A stretch of 64,000 bases of DNA from Laspinema sp. D2d (GCF_025370755.1 NZ_JAMXFC010000017.1:2540-66539), one strand, 5' to 3'; positions 44,202 to 53,943 are shown, counted from the first letter of the stretch. The notes: generated by a model not told the origin, from the letters alone. Made by a program: numbers and translations.

Positions 44202-45131
44202 TTAGGTAATTTTTTGAAGTGCATCAAATAAGGCCATTAAGGCTTCTTGAGCCGTGGATTTGCCAACACCATAACAAGCTCGTTTCCGCCATGCGATCGC
44301 CGGGAGATGACCGGGTACAGCGTCTAAAGAAAAGTCGAGTTCGTCATAGTAAATCCAGTTTTCTTGGACTCGCCATCGGAGGCGATCGCAAAATTCGGTA
44401 TAATCCCCTTGGACAATTTCCCAAATTTGCTGTTGAATTCTCAATCCGAACTGACCATGACTATAGTATTCCCACAACCAATTAAGGGTAGCTAAATCAG
44501 TTTTTGGAAACCGGGCTAAGTCTTCTATGCTTAACCACCCTTCCTCTTCTCGAACCGTTGCTTTGAGGGCGATCGCCCAAGTTTCTTCATCGGCTTTTCT
44601 CCATTTGCCTTTAGAGAGTAAATTCATTAACCGACTATAATCAATTCCCACCTCTGAACTAGGATAAAAGGGTTCCGCAGTCTCTTCCGGAGTGGGGTGA
44701 ATGGGACTCCCTTTCATCCAGTCTGAAACTTGACCTAATACGGTTTCAATTTGCTGTAAATTCAACGCCTGCAAATAAGCGGAAATCTCTTCTAGCTGCG
44801 ATTGGAGAGAAGCCCGTTCTTCTCGGGCTTCTTGTAACTGAATTGTAACTTGATTAAACCGCTCATTAAACTGATTCTCTAACTGGTAAAATCTCTCAGA
44901 CTGACTCGCGTTTTCTGGCGGATGCTGATGATTGAATTCTGCTTGTATTTGGTGACGCATCCACATTTTTCTCCCCCAGTCTATCTGAATTTGTTGTTTA
45001 GCTAAAAATGCTTTTCTGAATTTGCTGGATGGACTGCCCGGAACTGGGGTCAAATCCCATCCACACCGAGAACAGCGTTGATGTTCTCCCTCTAAATAGT
45101 CCGTATCACAAATGGGACAGAGATTCGTCAT
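44202..45131 (-). CDS. Zinc-ribbon, coiled-coil, GUN4-domain protein
   Basis: 309 residues. The N-terminus is a zinc ribbon (CPICDTDY...CSRCGWD, two CxxC pairs ~5-23). A long coiled coil follows (~60-120, NERFNQVTIQLQEAREERASL). The C-terminal half (~165-300) matches GUN4: DYSRLMNLLSKGKWRKADEET, EEEGWLSIEDLARFP, LNWLWEYYSHGQFG, and the terminal WRVQ/PGHLP region. GUN4 proteins bind porphyrins and stimulate magnesium chelatase. This is a GUN4-like paralogue with an added zinc ribbon and coiled coil, so its role may be regulatory. It is not near chlorophyll genes. Confidence 0.85.
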   Translation of the reverse strand: MTNLCPICDTDYLEGEHQRCSRCGWDLTPVPGSPSSKFRKAFLAKQQIQIDWGRKMWMRHQIQAEFNHQHPPENASQSERFYQLENQFNERFNQVTIQLQEAREERASLQSQLEEISAYLQALNLQQIETVLGQVSDWMKGSPIHPTPEETAEPFYPSSEVGIDYSRLMNLLSKGKWRKADEETWAIALKATVREEEGWLSIEDLARFPKTDLATLNWLWEYYSHGQFGLRIQQQIWEIVQGDYTEFCDRLRWRVQENWIYYDELDFSLDAVPGHLPAIAWRKRACYGVGKSTAQEALMALFDALQKIT

Positions 45132-45279
45132 ATTTTCTCAAAATCTGCACTATAATTTAAAGAATAAAAATCATAAATCACAACATTAAACCAATTAGCA
45201 AGTCTAAATGAGGGTAAATGCAGAGAAAAATCTTCTGGAGTTTACCCTCACTGTATTTTTGAGGAATTAAAAACTCAAG

Positions 45280-45687
45280 TTAGCTCAAAATCCCGGATTG
45301 AGTCACCTTTAAAATGATTCCGACTAAGGAACCAATGAGCAAAATCATATTAGTTAGGGAACTAATAGCAAAGCCGATGACTCGTTTTTCAGCCGCTTGG
45401 TAATATCCCCAGGCGTAAATAATCCGTCCTAGGACCCAAACTCCACCGATCGCCCCCGCCCAAACTGGACTGACAAATTCCGAAAAAATCCATAACCCAG
45501 GCAAGAACGAAACCAGTTGTTCTAAAGTATTTTCATGGACCCGCACCACTCTTTCAAAATCTGAATTTCCTGACATGGCTGGGGGCATAATTTTGTATTT
45601 AGCTCTGGCACGACCGACATTAATCGTGACAACAAAGTAAACAATTAAGGCAGCAACGGTGGCTAAACTAGGCCAAGGCGATATCAT
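45280..45687 (-). CDS. MAPEG-family membrane protein
   Basis: 135 residues, four membrane helices. The MAPEG signature ERVVRVHENTLEQLVSFLP lies at ~45-63, with RIIYAWGYYQAAEKR later. MAPEG proteins are often glutathione- or eicosanoid-linked enzymes, but bacterial members have no settled activity. A 9-bp inverted repeat (GAGGGTAAA / TTTACCCTC, 45210-45249) lies just downstream of the gene. Confidence 0.88.
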   Translation of the reverse strand: MISPWPSLATVAALIVYFVVTINVGRARAKYKIMPPAMSGNSDFERVVRVHENTLEQLVSFLPGLWIFSEFVSPVWAGAIGGVWVLGRIIYAWGYYQAAEKRVIGFAISSLTNMILLIGSLVGIILKVTQSGILS

Positions 45688-45821
45688 AACGTAACCTCTA
45701 TTTTACGGAGAAATAGACTAATTTTATCTCGCTTTAAATTATGGCATGATTGGGGGACAGGGGGAAAGTGCTGCCATCAAGAATTTTATTTTCAATGACA
45801 ACCGTCCCCTTCCATGCCAAG

Positions 45822-46202
45822 TTAAGGACTAATCTGGACCTCGATTTCTGCGAGTCTCTCTTCAACTGCCGTGATGCGTTCTTTGAGTTCGATCGCCAAG
45901 ATAGCCAGGTTATCAAATTGTTGGGCAAGGGAGGGATCATCCGGTTTTCTGGGTGTTGACACGGGCGGAGACTCTTCCGAGGGTTGGGGACGAGAAATTG
46001 GGGGAGATGCGGCGGGTTGTCTTGCTAGTCTAGCGACGTCGGATTGTAACTGATTGAGTTGCGATCGCAGGCTGAAAATTTCGGATTCTAAGCGAGCAAT
46101 TCGAGTAGAATCGGCAACGGACCCTTGTGCAGGTGTTCCCGCGAATATCAGTAATAAAATCAAACCAAACAGGAGAATAATCCGATAAAATGGGGTCAGC
46201 AT
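45822..46202 (-). CDS. Exported coiled-coil protein, unknown function
   Basis: 126 residues. Signal peptide (~8-27, LFGLILLLIFAGTPAQG), a heptad coiled coil (IARLESEIFSLRSQLNQLQSDVARLARQ, ~34-61), a Pro/Ser linker, and a second helix (LAILAIELKERITAVEERLAEIEV, ~97-120). Two coiled coils joined by a flexible proline linker suggest an envelope scaffold. No enzyme motif. Not recognised. Confidence 0.65.
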   Translation of the reverse strand: MLTPFYRIILLFGLILLLIFAGTPAQGSVADSTRIARLESEIFSLRSQLNQLQSDVARLARQPAASPPISRPQPSEESPPVSTPRKPDDPSLAQQFDNLAILAIELKERITAVEERLAEIEVQISP

Positions 46203-46349
46203 GATATGATTTTATAAATTTTTATCCCTTTGTATCTTATCATTTTGAATCAAAACTGACTAAATTTCAAAAAACTTGAATTTAGAACAGAAAATATCGT
46301 ATAATTGAGGAAAATAATGGACTGAATCGGATTTTAAAAACCCAAGCGG

Positions 46350-47438
46350 ATGAATTGCCAGAAAACCCTATTAGAAATGGCAGAGTCTTATTTACGAGAC
46401 GCTGTAGCACCCAATGCGACTATCCTCGATCAGGATCCTGATGCCTTGAAAACTGCCCTCCAAGGATTAGGTAGTCATCATTTATTGGGATTAAAACTAC
46501 CGGAACCTCGGGGAACGGTAGATCCGCGAACCGCTTGGGAAATTCAGGAGGCGATCGCCCGTTACTCCGGTGCATTAGGGTTTTTACAAACCCAACATCA
46601 AAGTGCTGGGAGTGCAATTAGTCGGAGTCCGAATCAGGCATTAAAAGCTGAATATCTCCCCCAGTTAGCTACAGGAAATCGCTTGTTAGGGATTGGGTTT
46701 TCTCATCTGCGACGGCAGGGCCCTCCTTTAGTGAAAGCCTTACCTATCAACGGGGGATTTCTACTCTCAGGGACTGTGCCTTGGGTAACTGGATTTAGAC
46801 TATTTTCTGAGGTAGTTTTGGGTGCAGAATTACCCGATCGCAGGGCAGTTTATGGGATAATTCCCTTGGTAAATTGCCAAGAAGACGGGGGGAAAATTAC
46901 CTGGAATGCACCGATGTTTTTGGCAGCAATGCAATCAACTCAAACTGTTAGCGGCGTTTTGGAACAGTGGTTTTTGCCCGAGGAACGGGTGTTGTTTATG
47001 CAACCGGCTGGATGGATTCATGAAAGCGATCGCAAAAATGTGTTAAATAATAGTGCGTTAATCTTAGGATGTGCCCGCGCCGGATTAGATATCATTGCGG
47101 CGATCGCCCAGAAAAAACCCCTCCCTTTTATTTCTGCTGCCTATCATACTCTTAATCGGGAACTGATGACCTGTCGTCAAAACATTCAGCACTTAATGTT
47201 TAATCAATCCAGGGAGGAACTGGATATTTGGTATTCCCAGGCGTTACCTTTGCGCGTTCAAGCGATTGATTTAGCCTATCGCGTGGCGCAAGGTGCGATT
47301 ACGGTTTGTAGTGGCGCATCCAATTTGGCAGAATCCCAAGCGGGACGGGTGTATCGAGAGGCCCTGGTTTTTGGGGTGTCTGGGCAAACTTCAGCAGTGA
47401 TGGAGGCAACTTTGGCACAATTGATGCGATCGCCGTGA
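46350..47438 (+). CDS. Acyl-CoA dehydrogenase-like flavoprotein
   Basis: 362 residues. Overall layout is that of acyl-CoA dehydrogenases: N-terminal helices, a middle beta domain (GGFLLSGTVPWVTGF, ~133-147, typical of FAD/acyl contact) and a C-terminal four-helix bundle with QGAITVCSGASNLAESQAGRVYREALVF. Divergent from canonical members, with no safely identifiable catalytic glutamate, so the substrate and reaction are unknown. It is followed by a hotdog thioesterase gene 60 bp downstream, suggesting an acyl-CoA-related pair. Confidence 0.82.
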   Translation: MNCQKTLLEMAESYLRDAVAPNATILDQDPDALKTALQGLGSHHLLGLKLPEPRGTVDPRTAWEIQEAIARYSGALGFLQTQHQSAGSAISRSPNQALKAEYLPQLATGNRLLGIGFSHLRRQGPPLVKALPINGGFLLSGTVPWVTGFRLFSEVVLGAELPDRRAVYGIIPLVNCQEDGGKITWNAPMFLAAMQSTQTVSGVLEQWFLPEERVLFMQPAGWIHESDRKNVLNNSALILGCARAGLDIIAAIAQKKPLPFISAAYHTLNRELMTCRQNIQHLMFNQSREELDIWYSQALPLRVQAIDLAYRVAQGAITVCSGASNLAESQAGRVYREALVFGVSGQTSAVMEATLAQLMRSP

Positions 47439-47497
47439 ATTAGAGAGCAAATTTGTTTAAAATTAAGATAAATTCAGGCTGTTAAACGGGCTTAATC

Positions 47498-47938
47498 ATG
47501 GAAAAATTTATTACAGATATTCGGGTGCGTCATTATGAAATGGATGCGTTGGGTCATGTCAATAATGCCAGTTACCAACATTATTTAGAAGATGTGGGAA
47601 TTCAACATTCAGAATACCTGGGTTTTTCCATCAACCGCTATCGAGAATTGGGGGGGTATTTTATCATGCGGCGAGTCACTATTGATTATTTACGCCCAGC
47701 CGTTGCTGGGGATATTTTAGCGATTACGACTTGGTTAGAACAGTTACGGGGAACTCGGGTCACGCGTCATTATGAAATTCGCAAAAAAGGCGAATCGGAT
47801 TTAGTTGTAACCGCAGAAGTCCTGTGGGTTTGGGTGGATGCGGTGACGATGCGACCCAAAGCCATTCCCCAAGAATTTGTCATGGCTTATCAGCACTATC
47901 AACAAGCTGGAATTGAAGCCAATGGGGAGAAAATGTGA
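47498..47938 (+). CDS. Acyl-CoA thioesterase (hotdog fold)
   Basis: 146 residues. The motif RVRHYEMDALGHVNNASYQHYLEDVG (key residues Asp and N-N-A-x-Y near 14-28) is that of the 4-hydroxybenzoyl-CoA thioesterase/YbgC-like group. It lies 60 bp downstream of an acyl-CoA dehydrogenase-like gene and is probably co-transcribed with it. A terminator follows at 48053. Acyl-chain specificity unknown. Confidence 0.92.
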   Translation: MEKFITDIRVRHYEMDALGHVNNASYQHYLEDVGIQHSEYLGFSINRYRELGGYFIMRRVTIDYLRPAVAGDILAITTWLEQLRGTRVTRHYEIRKKGESDLVVTAEVLWVWVDAVTMRPKAIPQEFVMAYQHYQQAGIEANGEKM

Positions 47939-48052
47939 GTCATTTTTCCTGGGGAGAATATAAATTTTAGGACGATTAATTTATTAGGAAAGGATGCTTT
48001 TGATAAAGTTTAGTATAATCCTAAAAATGAGGTTTAGGAGGAACTATAATTT

Positions 48053-48078
48053 GGAAAAATTTAGGGTTTTCCTTTTTT
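48053..48078 (+). terminator. Intrinsic terminator, plus strand
   Basis: GGAAAA-ATTTAGGG-TTTTCC followed by T7. It may close the acyl-CoA dehydrogenase/thioesterase unit. It also lies ~27 bp after a TATAAT box (48014-48019) and ~12 bp after an AGGAGG (48036-48041), so a separate tiny transcript is possible. Confidence 0.6.
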
Positions 48079-48247
48079 TATGGATTTATTGAATCAAAAA
48101 GTGTCCGTCAGTCCTTATTAGTTCTGCTTTTTAATACAAACGTGTAAAAATAACGACTGACGTCGGAACACCAAACAAGTAAGGATGAGTTTTTCTGGAT
48201 TTGTAGTAACGAATTTAGGGATTTCCGAGTTTATCCCTTAATTTGAA

Positions 48248-51200
48248 CTACAAAACCTCCACCTCTAGGCGAGACCCTTGGGGAGACTTTAAGACTTTCA
48301 CTTGAGTGGGCAATCGTTCTCCTAATGATTTGACATGAGTAATCACGCCAATAGTGCGATTTTGTTGGCGGAGGGATTCTAGGATTTGGGTGACACTTTC
48401 TAGGGTTTCTGAGTCTAAAGTTCCGAATCCTTCATCGAGGAATAAACTACCTAATTCTGCCCCCATTGAGAGTTTTTCCGACAGGGCGATCGCCATTGAA
48501 AGGGAAGTCGCAAAAGTTTCTCCCCCCGAAAGGGTTCGGACTCGCCGTAGTTCGCCCCCATTCCAGTTATCTTCAACCCAATATTCTCCCTCTTGCATTT
48601 GCAAGGCATAGCGAGATTCAGTGAGTTCCTTTAATAGCAAAGTAGCCCGGGCGACTAATTCGGATTCTAAATGTTCTAAGATATAGGATTGAAATTCATT
48701 AGTTTTGAGATTTTGCGCTAAAACATGATAAATATCATAGTTTTTACTCACAGTTTCTTGTTCATCTAAGAGTTTTTCCGATTGGGCTTGTCTCTGTTCC
48801 GCCGATTGAATCCAGGTGGATAATTCTACTCGTTTATCTTGGGCGGTTTTTAACTGTTGTTCAGCAGTTTGTTTGGCTTGTTGCCGCTGTTGTAACTGGC
48901 GGGCATCGGTCGTGCGATCGCCGATTTCGAGTTGTAAGTCCGCGATGCGAGTCGATAACTCAATGCTACTTTCTCGGTGGTGGGTGATTGCCTGTTGCCA
49001 TTTCGCCTGTTCCTCCGGGGAGGCAAGGGCGGTTAGAAAGGTCGATTCAGTTAAATTAGCGGCTTGTAATTGCGTCTGCCACCGAGTATGATACTGCTGT
49101 TGTTTCCCTTGGGCAACTTCAGCGGCAACCTGGGTTTGATGGGCGGTTTCTCGGGCTTGGATGACCCGATTTTCCGCAGTTTGATGGGCAGTGTCGGCAG
49201 TAGAAATCCGGCTGCTGAGGGTTTGTTTTTGTTGGGCTAGAGTTTGGGCGAGGGCTTGATAGGATAATCCCTCCGTCATTGCGGATAGTTTTTCTCTCAC
49301 TTCTTGGAAGTTTTGCTGCCGTCGGGTCAGTTCCTCGGTGGCAGCTTGGGCGTCAGTGAGGGCGGTTTGATAGGTGCGATCGCAAAACTCTCGGGCTTGT
49401 TGCGCAGTTTCCAGGCGTGTGAGGGCTTGTTGATAGGCGGCTGCTGCTTCTTTATAAGCCCGATCGCGCTTTTGCAGGGCTTCTCGTTCCTGCTGGAGGG
49501 CGATCGCATCCAGTTCCTCCCCCTCACTCTGTTGTAAGACTTCGACAATCTGCTGTTTTAACCCCTGTTGCTGCTGAGTGAGGGCGGCGAATTGTTGCTG
49601 GATTTCTCGCTGTTTCTGGGTGAGATTTTCTAGGGCAGCTTCCGCTTTGGTGGCATTCAGTTGGGCAGTTTGTAAAGCTTGTGTCGCTGTTGCTGCCTGG
49701 GTTTGTAAGGCAGTGAGATCCACCCAGGCGATCGCAGGTAACGGGGGTAATTCCGCCTCAGAATCCGGATGGATGCCGCCACAAACCGGGCAGGTTTCTC
49801 CCGCCTCCAGAGACAAGCGTAAGGCTGCCGCATGGTTGGATTTCGTAGCTTCTGCGTTTGCCCTTTCCCCGGCAGCAATCTCTTGGGTGAGTTGAGCGAT
49901 CGCCGTTTGTGCCGCTTGTAAAGCAGTCCGGGTAGATTGATAAGTGCGATCCCCATTTGCCCAGTCCCGACTCACTTGATCCCGGGCTTGGGCTTGCTGT
50001 TTCCGTTGCTTTTCCGCCAGAGTCCATTCCAGCAATAACGGGGCAACTATTGTGAGACGTTCTAGGCGTTCCCCTCCGGGCTGGAGTCGTTCCCTGGCAT
50101 CCGTTGTGAGGGAAAGCTGGACGGTTGCCGCTTTGACTTGGGCTTCCACTTGGGTAAGTTCCTGCTTTGCCGCTTGTTGCTGCTGCTGTTTTTGTTGACA
50201 TTGGGTAGCAGCGATCGCCACTTCCTGTTCCAACTGCTGCCGCTGTTCCTCGTAGGCTTTCGCTTGGGCTAAAGCTTCCTCCCTTGCGGCAATTTTCGGG
50301 GCGAGGGCGGCAGCTTCTGCCCTCACTTCTGCCAGTTTTTGCCCTTCTGCCTGTAATTGGGTTTCCGCTTGAGTTAAATTCAGGGCGGCTTTTTGAGCCT
50401 GATTTGCCGCTAATTTATCTTGAGTGCGAGCCTCCTGAACTAATGCCCAATCCCCTTGCAGGCGATCGGCGACTTGCGATCGCGCCAATCGTTCACTCAG
50501 GGCGGTGATTTCCGGCTGTCGCTGGGTGAGTTCGGCAAATTGCCGCTGAAACTTAGTGAGGCGTTCCAACTGCTCAAATAGCCGTTCTTCGGCCTCTAAC
50601 AAAGTTTGGGCATTTAACACCCCTTGATTCAGGACTGGAATCTCAGTTTCTAAGGCGGCTAATTGCGATCGCTGCCCTTGAATGGCGATCGCATCCGGCA
50701 CTTCCAAATCAGCAATTTGTCGCTCAATTGCCGCCAATTCCTGCTTTAATAATCGGGCTAAATCATTAGTCTCCTTCCGCATCCGCTCAAAAATTTCAAA
50801 CCCCGCCAATTGCCGCAAAATTTCCCGACGCTTCCCCGTATTTCCTTTTAAAAACTCATCAAATTGTCCTTGCGGTAATAAAATTACCCGAGTAAAGGTA
50901 TCAAAATCCATGCCTAGAATTTCAGTAACCGCTTTTTTGCTTTCCCGTTCCTTGGTTTCCAGCGTTTCCCAACTGCCATCACCCTGGGATTTTTCTAGTA
51001 AGACTTGCGTCACTGGGGTACTGGGACGATATCGCCAAGTTCGGGTAATTCGGTATTCTCCTAAACTCACAGAAAACCGCAATTGCACTTTTAAAGTATT
51101 TGCCCCTTGACTGACTAATTCACCCGCTTGAGAGGTGCGAGATGTTGTCCCATAAAGGGCATAAGTCATGGCATCCAGCAACGAAGATTTTCCCGCCCCA

Positions 51201-51301
51201 GTTGCCCCGGTAATTGCAAACAAATCCAGTTCGGAGAAATCTAGGGTTTGTTCTCGGCGAAAACTGGTAAATCCTTCCAGAGACAGTTCAAGAGGTCGCA
51301 T
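48248..51301 (-). CDS. sbcC: SbcC, nuclease SbcCD ATPase subunit
   Basis: 1017 residues. Walker A GATGAGKSSLLDAM (~32-45), long coiled-coil arms with a zinc hook CPVCGG near residue 500, signature and Walker B in the C-terminal ATPase (TLSGGE, FLDEGFGTLD). With SbcD it forms the Rad50/Mre11-type nuclease that cuts hairpins and DNA ends. The sbcD gene lies ~170 bp upstream on the same strand, separated by an intrinsic terminator, so sbcC may have its own promoter. Confidence 0.97.
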   Translation of the reverse strand: MRPLELSLEGFTSFRREQTLDFSELDLFAITGATGAGKSSLLDAMTYALYGTTSRTSQAGELVSQGANTLKVQLRFSVSLGEYRITRTWRYRPSTPVTQVLLEKSQGDGSWETLETKERESKKAVTEILGMDFDTFTRVILLPQGQFDEFLKGNTGKRREILRQLAGFEIFERMRKETNDLARLLKQELAAIERQIADLEVPDAIAIQGQRSQLAALETEIPVLNQGVLNAQTLLEAEERLFEQLERLTKFQRQFAELTQRQPEITALSERLARSQVADRLQGDWALVQEARTQDKLAANQAQKAALNLTQAETQLQAEGQKLAEVRAEAAALAPKIAAREEALAQAKAYEEQRQQLEQEVAIAATQCQQKQQQQQAAKQELTQVEAQVKAATVQLSLTTDARERLQPGGERLERLTIVAPLLLEWTLAEKQRKQQAQARDQVSRDWANGDRTYQSTRTALQAAQTAIAQLTQEIAAGERANAEATKSNHAAALRLSLEAGETCPVCGGIHPDSEAELPPLPAIAWVDLTALQTQAATATQALQTAQLNATKAEAALENLTQKQREIQQQFAALTQQQQGLKQQIVEVLQQSEGEELDAIALQQEREALQKRDRAYKEAAAAYQQALTRLETAQQAREFCDRTYQTALTDAQAATEELTRRQQNFQEVREKLSAMTEGLSYQALAQTLAQQKQTLSSRISTADTAHQTAENRVIQARETAHQTQVAAEVAQGKQQQYHTRWQTQLQAANLTESTFLTALASPEEQAKWQQAITHHRESSIELSTRIADLQLEIGDRTTDARQLQQRQQAKQTAEQQLKTAQDKRVELSTWIQSAEQRQAQSEKLLDEQETVSKNYDIYHVLAQNLKTNEFQSYILEHLESELVARATLLLKELTESRYALQMQEGEYWVEDNWNGGELRRVRTLSGGETFATSLSMAIALSEKLSMGAELGSLFLDEGFGTLDSETLESVTQILESLRQQNRTIGVITHVKSLGERLPTQVKVLKSPQGSRLEVEVL

Positions 51302-51429
51302 AAAAATAAAATAATTTTATCGTAAATTTGGGCAATTTGGAGAGGGTTAACAATGGGTAATCCGCTCAGTCTCAATTAAAATTTGGGAAGCCGATTCATC
51401 ATACCCAATTTGGGTTTTATTGGGTCTGT

Positions 51430-51458
51430 AAAAACCCCGCAGGCTGAACCCTGCGGGG
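51430..51458 (-). terminator. Intrinsic terminator between sbcD and sbcC
   Basis: On the minus strand CCCCGCAGG / CCTGCGGGG (9 bp, 6-nt loop) followed by TTTTT, starting ~12 bases after the sbcD stop. Confidence 0.8.
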
Positions 51459-51470
51459 AAATTTTGCCTT

Positions 51471-52643
51471 TTAAACTGGATTTTTCTCTTTCAATTTATG
51501 ATATAAACTCTGGAATTCTTGAACAACCAACGGATCCGGGGTAGTTTCCAACCGTTCTTGGTAATAGTGTCGAAATTCCTCTACGGGGTCAAATGAATTG
51601 CTGTCTCGAATTCGTTGCCCGGGATTAGCGGTTGCCTCCGGATAAATCGGTTGAATTTGTAACGCCTGGGGACAAATTTGCCGGACGCGATCGGCCAATC
51701 CTAACTGAGGGCTGTCTAATTTGACCATCACCTTGAGAAATCCTGGATAATATTGATAGGATTCTAAGGTATCATTCAAGGTATCGCCATGACACCAAAT
51801 GACTTTTAATGGCTTCTGACAGGCAACGGGAATAAATTCGACTTGGGCTGCACTTCCCGGTTCTACTGTAATTAAACAAAATCCCTTTTCTTGTTCCGCT
51901 TCGCCGAAATCAATTTGAATCAAAGACCCAGAATAATAGGTAGGGCAACTCGCTTTAATCTGTTGATGGACATGAATATGCCCCAGAGCAATATATTGGG
52001 CTTCTGGGGGTAAAATTTGCTCACCTAACGCATAAGTATCGCGGGTGTAATAGGCAACTTCTGAGTGAGCCAACCGCGCCCCATCCATAGCTAAATGACC
52101 CATGAGAACATTCACGCGATCGCCCCGAAATCCTTGGGTCAAATCGGCAAACAAATCTGCTACAATTTCGCGATAGCTTTGACGTTGGACGACTTCATCT
52201 TGAGTCCAAAGGGCGTGCGCATCTAACATCCTCCGTTCCGAGGCAAATGGCATGGCACCGACGCACAATTTACCACTTTTTGTCTCCAATGTAATCACCC
52301 CGCCATCATCACCCCGGCGGGGTTTTCCTAATGCCTGAATTCCTGCTAAAGAGAGTAATGTAGCCAAGCCATCAATGCGCGTTGCCGAGTCATGATTTCC
52401 GGCGATCGCCACGGCTGGAATTCCGGCAGCTTGTAATCCACAAAAAAACTCATACGCCACTCGTTCAGCATAGGCGGGGGGATTGGGAACATCAAAAATA
52501 TCACCGGCAATTAGGACCGCATCCACCTCCCATTCAATGGCATAAGCCAGAATTTGCTGTAAAACACCAGCAATTTCCCGAGTCCGGTCTATCCCTTTTA
52601 AACGTCGTCCCAAATGCCAATCTGCAGTGTGGATTAGTCGCAT
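51471..52643 (-). CDS. sbcD: SbcD, exonuclease subunit
   Basis: 390 residues from the ATG of MRLIHTADWHLG; a TTG five codons upstream is unlikely. Metallophosphoesterase motifs: DWHLGRRL, GDIFD, GNHDS and GHIHVH, in the Mre11-type order. C-terminal capping region after ~270. Mn-dependent nuclease that partners SbcC for processing palindromes, protein-bound ends and hairpins. Confidence 0.96.
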   Translation of the reverse strand: MRLIHTADWHLGRRLKGIDRTREIAGVLQQILAYAIEWEVDAVLIAGDIFDVPNPPAYAERVAYEFFCGLQAAGIPAVAIAGNHDSATRIDGLATLLSLAGIQALGKPRRGDDGGVITLETKSGKLCVGAMPFASERRMLDAHALWTQDEVVQRQSYREIVADLFADLTQGFRGDRVNVLMGHLAMDGARLAHSEVAYYTRDTYALGEQILPPEAQYIALGHIHVHQQIKASCPTYYSGSLIQIDFGEAEQEKGFCLITVEPGSAAQVEFIPVACQKPLKVIWCHGDTLNDTLESYQYYPGFLKVMVKLDSPQLGLADRVRQICPQALQIQPIYPEATANPGQRIRDSNSFDPVEEFRHYYQERLETTPDPLVVQEFQSLYHKLKEKNPV

Positions 52644-52709
52644 GGAGAGGAGTTCCAAATCAGTGTAATCACAGTTTTCATTATACCATTTAGAATGGTA
52701 TTTTCTCCG

Positions 52710-53033
52710 TTAAAGGGTGGGTTCTGGACTCTCGGGCAAGGTCAAAGGGTTAGGGAATAAGCCCTCTTCTCGAATCAATCGTTCAATTAAATTCGGAGGG
52801 GTTGCGGACCGGAATGGACCACAATAAGAAATCTTTTGGACCGATAAAAACGCCCAATGATCCGGGGGAACATCACTAAAAAGCGGCGGTAAAACTTCTA
52901 CTCGGTCTTCCACACAGGCTTGCACAATTTCCTCACGAGAGACGGAGGGGGGTGGTGTGGGTTGCGATCGCCCAGGAACCGCCAAAGTGGCGATCGCCAG
53001 CAATGCAGTGGTGACAATTCGGATGGGTTGCAT
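52710..53033 (-). CDS. Small exported protein with one SLH-like motif
   Basis: 107 residues from the second ATG. Signal peptide (~5-23, ending PGRSQ), Pro-rich linker, then FSDVPPDHWAFLSVQKIS, the core of an S-layer-homology repeat. Only one SLH unit is present, unlike the usual three. Two Cys (VQACVEDR, ISYCG) could form a disulphide. Function unknown; a loose envelope association is possible. Confidence 0.7.
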   Translation of the reverse strand: MQPIRIVTTALLAIATLAVPGRSQPTPPPSVSREEIVQACVEDRVEVLPPLFSDVPPDHWAFLSVQKISYCGPFRSATPPNLIERLIREEGLFPNPLTLPESPEPTL

Positions 53034-53100
53034 CACTCTTCCTCCTCCCTTTAAATATCTTTAATTCAAGGCATAGTCTGATGATTCAGACCCCGTTTGT

Positions 53101-53943
53101 TTACTTCTCACGTTTGAGTTTAAACTGAGCCGCACCATACATCCCCAAGGCGATCGCACTTAATAAAAATATTCCAGAAATCCCGGCGATCGGATTTTGG
53201 TCCATCCCCGTTATCCACTGCGGAACAGACTCCGAATATTCGACTAATTGGCCCGTATTAATAATATAATAGCCGCAAACTAAACCCCCATGAAAGCCAA
53301 TCGGTAAACCTAAGCGACCTTCCCCCACTCTTTTGGCCGCCAGCAAGGTTAACCCCAGCAACAGCAACCCCGGAAAGGCCGGTAAATTCCGAATCATGGC
53401 CTCAATTGGTTTAATAAAATGTAAGAGGGCAAAAATTATGGTATTTGCTGCGATCGCCACTGCCGGACGGTAATCCCGTTTTAACTCATCGAACAGCCAA
53501 CCGCGAAACAGTAACTCTTCAGCAAATCCGACCCCGAGGGCGATCGCCAGTCCTTCTAAAAGAACCTTCGGCAATCCAGTCGGATTCGGCAATTGCCATC
53601 CCAACCACCCCAACAGGCCCTCAACGACCAGTAATCCGAACAGAGTCAACAAACCTAGGCCAAGACCTCCGAGAAGGTCTTGGCCGTTGTTTCGAGAAAA
53701 CTCTAACCCATAGTCTTTAAGAATCTGGGGTTCTCCGTAGACCCGGGACCCCCAAAATCGCACTAGGAGAATAAACTCTCCATATAAAACTGCCATTGAT
53801 AAAATGCTCACCCAGTTGGGGTCCGGGACAAGCCAATAAATCGGCACCGCCAACGGAACCCAAACCCCCAAAAGCATTGCCACAAAAATAGCTAACCTGC
53901 CTGGGGCCGGATAGTCACCGAAGCGGATCCAGTTCAATTTCAC
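53101..53943 (-). CDS. CPBP-family intramembrane metalloprotease
   Basis: 280 residues, about eight hydrophobic segments. Motifs of the CAAX-protease/bacteriocin-processing family are present: EELLFRG (EExxxR), FALLHF (FxxxH) and a later GFHGGL histidine. The gene starts 15 bp after clpS and is probably co-transcribed with it, which suggests a proteostasis role, as does the family. Substrate unknown. Confidence 0.9.
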   Translation of the reverse strand: MKLNWIRFGDYPAPGRLAIFVAMLLGVWVPLAVPIYWLVPDPNWVSILSMAVLYGEFILLVRFWGSRVYGEPQILKDYGLEFSRNNGQDLLGGLGLGLLTLFGLLVVEGLLGWLGWQLPNPTGLPKVLLEGLAIALGVGFAEELLFRGWLFDELKRDYRPAVAIAANTIIFALLHFIKPIEAMIRNLPAFPGLLLLGLTLLAAKRVGEGRLGLPIGFHGGLVCGYYIINTGQLVEYSESVPQWITGMDQNPIAGISGIFLLSAIALGMYGAAQFKLKREK

